A stretch of 30,129 nucleotides of DNA from JBBPYR01 sp038199755 (GTDB lineage Bacteria; Chloroflexota; Ktedonobacteria; Ktedonobacterales; Ktedonobacteraceae). This document shows, in pieces, positions 25,206 to 30,129 of the stretch (positions are counted from its first letter, which is position 1; each line of letters opens with the position of its first letter). The stretch spans positions 1 through 30,129 of the forward strand of contig JBBPYR010000102.1 in the NCBI GenBank assembly GCA_038199755.1, given 5' to 3'. Position numbers and translations under genes: made by a program. The notes under the pieces were generated by a model, which was given only the letters and a program-made list of their open reading frames with translations, was not told where the DNA came from and ran no database searches.

Positions 25206-25290
25206 GCGACCGCTCAGGAAGCGTCACTATCGACACGAAGGCACTTTATGGGTGCCTTCGTATCGATAGTGGTGCTTCCTGAGCGGTCGC
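25206..25290 (+). terminator. 39-position palindrome after the response regulator gene
   Basis: Arms 25206-25244 and 25252-25290 pair with only three mismatches, which are G-U- or A-C-type in RNA, around a 7-base loop. It starts 18 bases past the response regulator stop; the following bases TTTCCTTGTT are moderately U-rich. Likely terminator. Confidence 0.75.
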
Positions 25291-25417
25291 TTTCCTTGTT
25301 GTGCAACCTTTTACCATAAGCTCTTTGCATTTTGTGATGCCCAAAACACTTGCCAAGGACCCTACAAAACTGGTAATACAGTGATAGACATATTTTCAAG
25401 CACATAGAGGACACACA

Positions 25418-26551
25418 ATGAAGATGCTGATCGCCATAATTGGCACGTTGTTGATACTACTTTCCGCACAAGACGGCTTCGAAACCGTCGTTTTGCCACG
25501 CCGCGTTTCACGCAAGTTTCGCCTTGCTCATCTCTACTATCAAGCAACCTGGTTTTTGTGTGCATTGCCCGCGCGTAAAATGCGCCCCGGCAATCGGCGC
25601 GAAAATTACCTTAGCTACTATGGCCCCTTGTCTTTGCTCTTACTACTCGTCGTCTGGGCCAACCTGATCGTGCTGGGTTTCGCCATGCTACAATGGGGCA
25701 TAGACTCCCCCTTAAGTTCGCCCGAAAAAATCAGCACGTTTAGTACCTATCTCTATATGAGTGGTACCACCTTCATCACCTTAGGTCTGGGGGATGTTCT
25801 GCCAGTCAGTGACATGGCACGTTTCCTGGACGTACTTGAAGCTGGCATAGGCTTCGGCTTCCTGGCGCTTGTCATCGGCTATGTACCAGTCATCTACCAA
25901 GCATTTTCCAAGCGTGAAATCAGTATCGCCTTGCTGGATGCACGTGCAGGCTCACCACCGAGCGCATCGGAGTTTATCCGACGGCATGGCGTAGCCAAAG
26001 ACCACACTGAAATCGTTTCGTTCCTACACGAATGGGAGCACTGGTCCAGCGAAATCCTAGAGAGCCACCTCTCCTACCCTGTCCTCTCGTATTATCGTTC
26101 ACAACATGAGCGGCAATCGTGGCTCGCGGCCTTAACAACCATCCTGGACGTATGTGCCCTCATTCTTGTAGGGATCGACGAGATTCCCGTCAAACCGGCA
26201 AAATTCGTCTTTGCCATCGCACGGCACGCCGCCGTAGACCTAGCACAGCTTTTTGGGACACCCCCTGTCTTGAAGAGCAAACGGCTCACCACCGAAGATT
26301 TCGTTCGTCTGCGCGTATTACTCACTGAAAACGGCATTCACCTCAGAGATGGAGAGGCAACCGAAAAAAAGCTAGCCATGCTCCGTGGGATGTATGAGCC
26401 ATTCGTAGAGTCACTCGCACAGCACCTGTTCATCACACTGCCGCCGTGGATCGCGCCAGCAGATCATGTCGACGATTGGGAAACCAGTGCCTGGGATCAC
26501 TTCCTGGAGTCCTCTCCCCGCACCCTGGACAACGCTATGCGCAGCGAGTAG
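25418..26551 (+). CDS. Potassium-channel-like ion channel with long cytoplasmic domain
   Basis: 377 residues. Hydrophobic segments lie near residues 2-17, 68-92 and 139-162. Between the second and third is a pore helix and filter: 'YMSGTTFITLGLGDVLP' with T121-L-G-L-G-D126, a variant of the TVGYGD potassium filter. The C-terminal 215 residues are soluble and not a recognised RCK or cyclic-nucleotide domain; they carry two Trp-rich stretches (HEWEHWSSE and DHVDDWETSAWDHF). Known: two-helix channels of this type work as tetramers. Ion selectivity is inferred only. No strong ribosome binding site is seen before the ATG (ACACA), so the start is moderately sure. The stop TAG is followed by GGGCG, like the neighbouring repeat ends. 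Confidence 0.82.
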   Translation: MKMLIAIIGTLLILLSAQDGFETVVLPRRVSRKFRLAHLYYQATWFLCALPARKMRPGNRRENYLSYYGPLSLLLLLVVWANLIVLGFAMLQWGIDSPLSSPEKISTFSTYLYMSGTTFITLGLGDVLPVSDMARFLDVLEAGIGFGFLALVIGYVPVIYQAFSKREISIALLDARAGSPPSASEFIRRHGVAKDHTEIVSFLHEWEHWSSEILESHLSYPVLSYYRSQHERQSWLAALTTILDVCALILVGIDEIPVKPAKFVFAIARHAAVDLAQLFGTPPVLKSKRLTTEDFVRLRVLLTENGIHLRDGEATEKKLAMLRGMYEPFVESLAQHLFITLPPWIAPADHVDDWETSAWDHFLESSPRTLDNAMRSE

Positions 26552-26601
26552 GGGCGATATTCATGCTCTTTCACTATTAAATGGGAAACGTTCGGCCATC
26601 C

Positions 26602-26926
26602 GTAGGGGTCAGCTTGAGCGCGTCCAAGAGACATCAACTGAAGCGGACGATTCAGTAGGGGCGGGGGCGGCGGACGAGGCGGGGCTGGGACCCTTGGGTC
26701 GCCCGTGCCGGCAATACCCCCCCTTTTTTGGGCGTTTGTCCCACCCCACGGGCGACCCGAGGGTCCCTTCCACCCATCCTCACCACCCCCGCCCCTCCTG
26801 AAACGAGCGTTCCCACCACCTCAGCCATTCTTAGGTTGATGTCTCTTGGGCCAGCTTGAGCGCGTCCCGTACCCGTTAAGGAGCGATTCGCTAACAGGTA
26901 CGGGGCGCGCTCAAGCTGACCCCTAC
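26602..26926. repeat. Nested repeat with 21-bp perfect terminal inverted repeats
   Basis: Ends 26602-26622 and 26906-26926 are exact reverse complements and match the clover-leaf repeat at 10.5 kb. A third copy of this end (26850-26865, direct) and an inner pair CCAAGAGACATCAAC (26624-26638) with its complement (26835-26849) show that one palindromic repeat lies inside another. The right end supplies the stop codon of the DUF2785 gene. This fills the 371 bases between the ion channel and DUF2785 genes; no gene is seen in it. Confidence 0.85.
26657..26796. repeat. GC-rich inverted-repeat element, copy A
   Basis: Ends 26657-26667 and 26786-26796 are perfectly complementary (11 bp), and an inner stem 26687-26707 with 26747-26767 pairs over 21 bases with one mismatch. 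The core GGGTCGCCCGTG is shared with copy B at 27827-27957. It sits inside the larger repeat at 26602-26926. Confidence 0.8.
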
Positions 26927-27768
26927 TGGGCAACATAGAGGGTGTCCTGCTGCTTGAGTAAAGAGGAAATCTGATTGACCAGAGGGAAGGCCATATTATC
27001 CCACAGCAGCAGGAAGTACAGACTGCGCAAAAAATTCTTCATGTTGGTGGCACTCGTCCACGAGGCAATATCTGGCCCACGTTCCACCTGACAGGACGTG
27101 AGCCATACGCTCATCGTATCGTCATCCAACTGCTTTGTCACGATGAGGTGATAAGCAATCGTAGCCAAGCGTACATCTTCCTCGTGATAGAGCGACTCTG
27201 GCAACTGCGCGAGGATGCGCACCATTTCAAGAATATCGCGCCGATCCTCCGTCATCATATAGCGATTCTGCGCACACTCATCAAGGGCGTCTGCCAGATG
27301 GGCCATCGCATGTGCCCATCCTTTGTGTGGCACATAGCCCCGCCAATCACGTTCTGCACGCGCATACTGCAAAAGAGCGTCCTTTGCCTCATGTATCACT
27401 GGCGCCGCCAAGACAGGATTTTTGGCATCGGCGTATAGAATTGTATTGATCGTCAACACCGAAAAGCTACGCATAAAGACCGTATCAGTATTAACCTCAC
27501 CAATACGATACCACAGATGCTGCGTATCCATGCACAGTGTCAACAACGCGGACAACTCGTCAAGGCTCAGCACCTGCTTATCAATAACGCCATTCGCAAG
27601 AATCATATAACTCAGTTCATCACGCAATTCACCATCGGGCGAGACAAAATTTCGCAGCAGTGCTTGGGCGAAATCATACGCCTCGATGCCAATTGGTAAC
27701 TCATAACCATTCTTGACGATAGCGCGCAAAAACTGCTTATCGCCCGTCAATTCCATCACATCTCGCAT
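26923..27768 (-). CDS. DUF2785 family protein
   Basis: 281 residues from the chosen start. The helical protein carries 'SPDGELRDELSYMILANGVID' in its first third and 'GYVPHKGWAHAMAHLADALDECAQN' in its middle, both typical of DUF2785. The function of this family is unknown; the conserved GW.H..AH..DAL.E motif could be a ligand site. I chose ATG 27768 because GGAAGG lies eight bases upstream; ATG 27786 has no such site. The stop TAG is formed by the first bases of the repeat end, which suggests that the repeat inserted at, or trimmed, the 3' end of the gene. Copies of a GC-rich repeat lie on both sides. Confidence 0.82.
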   Translation of the reverse strand: MRDVMELTGDKQFLRAIVKNGYELPIGIEAYDFAQALLRNFVSPDGELRDELSYMILANGVIDKQVLSLDELSALLTLCMDTQHLWYRIGEVNTDTVFMRSFSVLTINTILYADAKNPVLAAPVIHEAKDALLQYARAERDWRGYVPHKGWAHAMAHLADALDECAQNRYMMTEDRRDILEMVRILAQLPESLYHEEDVRLATIAYHLIVTKQLDDDTMSVWLTSCQVERGPDIASWTSATNMKNFLRSLYFLLLWDNMAFPLVNQISSLLKQQDTLYVAQ

Positions 27769-27826
27769 CTCTTGCACCTTCCACATACTGTGTATCTGCT
27801 CGTTTTACATCGCCCACAATTGCACT

Positions 27827-27957
27827 AGGGGCGGAGGAGAACGAGGAGGCGGGGCTCGGGAACCCTGGACGCCTGGGTCGCCCGTGCTGGGGATACCACT
27901 TTAGACACGTTTTCTCCAGCACGGGCGACTCAGGCATCCTTGCATTCTGCCTATTAG
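27827..27957. repeat. GC-rich inverted-repeat element, copy B
   Basis: It begins AGGGGCGGAGG (27827-) and shares with copy A the order AGGGGCGG, CGAGG..GGCGGGGCT, then GGGTCGCCCGTG. The inner arms 27871-27890 and 27916-27935 pair over 20 bases with one mismatch. It lies upstream of the DUF2785 start, in the same direction as copy A. The right boundary is uncertain. Confidence 0.75.
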
Positions 27958-27994
27958 GGATGCTCCCGAAAAGCTTCTACGAGTGACATCCCTA
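27955..27994 (-). terminator. Small stem including the amidase stop codon
   Basis: TAGGGATG (27955-27962) pairs with CATCCCTA (27987-27994); on the minus strand the first three bases of the stem are the amidase TAG stop. The loop is 24 bases. It could be a weak terminator or a shortened repeat end of the TAGGG type. Confidence 0.4.
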
Positions 27995-29413
27995 CTGGAT
28001 GGCTTCTCTCCGATGCCAGTCCGTCAATTGTTGGTAAGCGTGAGCGATACGAAGCACCGTAGCCTCCTCAAATGGCTTGCCAACAACTTGGAGGCCAATA
28101 GGAAGGCCATCAGTGGAGAAGCCACAAGGACATGAGACCGTTGGTAAGCCAGCCAGGTTGAAGGGCATCGTCAGGCGCAACAATGCCGCCGTTGCATTTT
28201 CTGTAATGCCATCAATCTCGATATCCTGCCCCATGCGCTCAACGGGTACAGCGGGTACGGGTAACGTCGGCAAGACAAAAGCATCAACTCGTTGCTGCAC
28301 CGCACGCAAACTACCACTAAAGATACGCCGTTCGTACTGGGCGCGTAGATAATCCACCGCCGTCACCGTCTGCCCCTGCATCAAACGCATGCGAACCGCC
28401 TCCCCATACAGATCGGCGTGCTCGCTTAACCAGCCCTTTTGACTGTGCGCGAGTGTCGCTTCCGGCATTTGTATTGTACGATATAATTCCAGCGTAGGGC
28501 GCGGCAACTCTACATCAAACAACTCGGCTCCTCCCTCTTCCAGCACATGGGTCGCAGAACGCCATGCCTGGCGCACTTCGGGATCAAGCGGTGCGAAAAA
28601 CGACTCCTGCGGCACACCCAACTTCATACCCTGCAACGACACAGGACCACGGCCCTCTGCGCCCTCGATCAGCGTCGCCGTCGTACGAGCGGGCGTCACA
28701 GGTGGACCGGAGACGCTATTAGGATCACGTGGATCATACTTCGCAATAGCGTCAAAGAGCAGAGCACAATCCTCCGCACTATGCGCGATTGGCCCCACAT
28801 GGTCAAGCGACCAGCTGAGCGGAATCACCCCATAACAACTGACACGTCCATAGGTTGGCTTGAGGCCAGTCACCCCACAGCAAGCGGCTGGAATACGGAT
28901 AGAACCGCCCGTATCAGTGCCAATCGCCCCCAAACACATGCCCGCCGCTATGGCTGCCGCCGAGCCACCACTGGAGCCGCCCGTTGTGCGCGTAGCATCC
29001 CATGGATTGCGCGTCGGTGGTGAATACGGACCATACGCGAACTCAAAGGTATTAGTCTTTCCAATGATGATGGCCCCGCTTTTGCGCAACTGCTCAACCA
29101 CCATCGCATCCTCATGCGAAATATGATGAGCCAACACCTTCGAGCCTGCTGTCGTAGCATATCCCTTGACCGCGATGATATCCTTGATCGCAATCGGAAT
29201 ACCGTGCAAAGGACTGCGATACAAGCCGGTGCGCATCTCGCGTTCAGCCTGCTCGGCGTCTTTGAAAGCCTGCTCACGCATCACCGTGATAAAGGCTTGT
29301 ACCTCGCCATCCACCGTCTCAATCCTCTCCAAGGTCTCCGCCACCAATTCCGTCGGCGTGATCAGGCCAGAATGAAGCTCCTCAGCCGCTTCTCGAATAG
29401 ATATATAAGGCAT
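27992..29413 (-). CDS. Amidase signature family enzyme
   Basis: 473 residues, the normal length. The Ser-cisSer-Lys triad is visible: Lys77 in 'GIPIAIKD', the cis-Ser in 'RTTGGSSGGSAAA' (about 147-148) and the nucleophile Ser171 in 'IGTDTGGSIRIPA'. These enzymes hydrolyse amides; the family includes GatA, which amidates Glu-tRNA(Gln) with GatB and GatC. No gatB or gatC is present here, so I call it a general amidase of unknown substrate. A stem overlaps the stop codon. The ATG has only a weak purine-rich site upstream (GAAGCGAG). Confidence 0.9.
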   Translation of the reverse strand: MPYISIREAAEELHSGLITPTELVAETLERIETVDGEVQAFITVMREQAFKDAEQAEREMRTGLYRSPLHGIPIAIKDIIAVKGYATTAGSKVLAHHISHEDAMVVEQLRKSGAIIIGKTNTFEFAYGPYSPPTRNPWDATRTTGGSSGGSAAAIAAGMCLGAIGTDTGGSIRIPAACCGVTGLKPTYGRVSCYGVIPLSWSLDHVGPIAHSAEDCALLFDAIAKYDPRDPNSVSGPPVTPARTTATLIEGAEGRGPVSLQGMKLGVPQESFFAPLDPEVRQAWRSATHVLEEGGAELFDVELPRPTLELYRTIQMPEATLAHSQKGWLSEHADLYGEAVRMRLMQGQTVTAVDYLRAQYERRIFSGSLRAVQQRVDAFVLPTLPVPAVPVERMGQDIEIDGITENATAALLRLTMPFNLAGLPTVSCPCGFSTDGLPIGLQVVGKPFEEATVLRIAHAYQQLTDWHRREAIQ

Positions 29414-29573
29414 ACGTATTCACTCGCTTCTTCAGTAAAAAATTTGCAGGGTGTTTTTCTTGGCCCAGTATACCATATCAAGGCTGATAGAATACAATCG
29501 TGCTCAGCGAGGGAGTGGCAAGGCGGCTCCATCATACCGTCCGTCATCTGCTATAATTGGTTTCGACAGTCAG

Positions 29574-30129
29574 TTACCCCACGTCTGGAAGACGGGGGCT
29601 TGTGTCTGGACTCCACCGCAACTCACTATACCTTTGCAAGCGTAGTGCTTTGGCTTTATCGTCCGACACATCAGGGCTAACTGACAAGTAGCCCGTACTC
29701 ATCCAATCTTGTCGAATGAGCAACGTTCTCAGGGTCACATTTCTGGACCCGACTAAATCCGCATGAAGGGTGTAATGGCAATTTTGACACACAAAGAGCA
29801 AGCCTTTCCGGGGCCGATTCTCTTTTCCCGTATGCCCACACATGGGGCAAGCCTGACTGGTAGAGTGGGCGTCCACTTTGATAGCCATGCTGTTCTGCAA
29901 GAGGGCTTTATAGGCAATCATGCTGTGCAACTCTGCAAACGCCCACTTCGATTGTCGGGCGTTGCTTGACCGAGGCTTTTTTGCCTTTACGTCGTCGGGT
30001 GCGCTCGCGAATGTCGGTCAAGTTTTCTAGGCCAATGAGCGTATGCGGAGACCGCTCGACAATCCTCTTACTCACGACATGATTAGCGTCTTGCTTCAAC
30101 CGTCTCTCCCGTCCACTAATTGCCACCAG
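29574..30129 (-). pseudogene. tnpB: IS200/IS605-family tnpB, frameshifted, 5' part outside window
   Basis: The frame entering from the right edge reads '...HTLIGLENLTDIRERTRRRKGKK', which contains the RuvC-II glutamate (GLENL). Near 29960-29965 the homology moves to another frame, which reads '..SKWAFAELHSMIAYKALLQNSMAIKVDAHSTSQACPMCGHTG' with the zinc ribbon CPMCGH/CQNCH and the RuvC-III aspartate in 'ADLVGSRNV'. One extra base in a CCC run would explain this. Known: TnpB is the RNA-guided nuclease of IS200/IS605 elements, related to Cas12. All catalytic residues seen are intact, so the break looks recent, or is a sequencing error. The last codons are encoded by the element's end hairpin. 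Confidence 0.87.
29577..29598 (-). ncRNA. Right-end hairpin of the IS200/IS605 element, likely end of the omega RNA scaffold
   Basis: CCCC-a-CGTCT and AGACG-GGGG form a 9-bp stem with one bulged base and a 3-base loop. It overlaps the last codons of tnpB. Known: in this family the guide RNA (omega RNA) comes from the tnpB 3' end and runs out of the element, so its guide would be read from bases just left of about 29570. The exact end is not determined. Confidence 0.5.

Noticed and set aside
26466..26936. Open frames on both strands through the GC-rich repeats between ion channel and DUF2785
   Set aside because: They are built of the repeat sequence itself and give low-complexity Gly/Pro/Arg proteins without ribosome binding sites.
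26602..27957. CRISPR array in the repeat-rich region
   Set aside because: The repeats are inverted and nested, not evenly spaced direct repeats with unique spacers.

Overview
The window looks like chromosomal DNA from a spore-forming, filamentous type of Chloroflexota, most likely class Ktedonobacteria. This is inference from gene content: a SpoIIIAA/Ycf45-like R3H ATPase, the two-subunit glycine dehydrogenase gcvPA/gcvPB, WD40 and YncE-type propellers, Uma2 nucleases, a TIR protein and many short palindromic repeats. No rRNA or ribosomal protein marker is present to prove it.

Layout. Positions 1-2.3 kb hold the end of a GNAT acetyltransferase and an R3H-domain AAA ATPase. Positions 2.4-4.7 kb hold a lipoprotein and a secreted protein with a Thr/Pro-rich tail, separated by a 700-base gene-poor stretch. 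Positions 4.8-10.1 kb, on the minus strand, form a sugar-transfer unit: an FAD oxidoreductase, a GT39/ArnT-like membrane glycosyltransferase, a GtrA flippase-like protein and a GtrB-like polyprenyl-phosphate glycosyltransferase. Positions 10.2-12.7 kb hold an orphan HicB-like protein, a clover-leaf palindromic repeat, and a membrane-anchored WD40 protein translationally coupled to an RlmA-type 23S rRNA methyltransferase. Positions 12.8-18.1 kb are the glycine cleavage system (gcvT, gcvH, gcvPA, gcvPB, transcribed right to left) with a Uma2 nuclease gene between gcvH and gcvPA. Positions 18.2-22.5 kb hold a shortened TIR protein, a membrane-anchored YncE-like propeller and an ABC exporter fused to a C-terminal FHA domain. 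Positions 22.9-24.6 kb hold a LysM/transglycosylase-like secreted protein, an HNH endonuclease and tRNA-Thr(UGU) with a near-consensus promoter. Positions 24.8-30.1 kb hold a single-domain response regulator, a two-pore-helix-type ion channel, a DUF2785 protein bracketed by GC-rich repeats, an amidase, and the frameshifted 3' part of an IS200/IS605 tnpB.

The strongest unexplained signal is structural. Most transcription units end in a long, perfect or nearly perfect palindrome (15-39 bp arms). Each has its own sequence, lacks a clear U-tract, and often overlaps the stop codon. One 37-bp-arm palindrome spans the ends of two convergent genes. A second class of repeats shares a GTAGGG terminus; in the right-hand part of the window this terminus supplies the TAG stop codon of three neighbouring genes. 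The most notable protein is the ABC exporter-FHA fusion.
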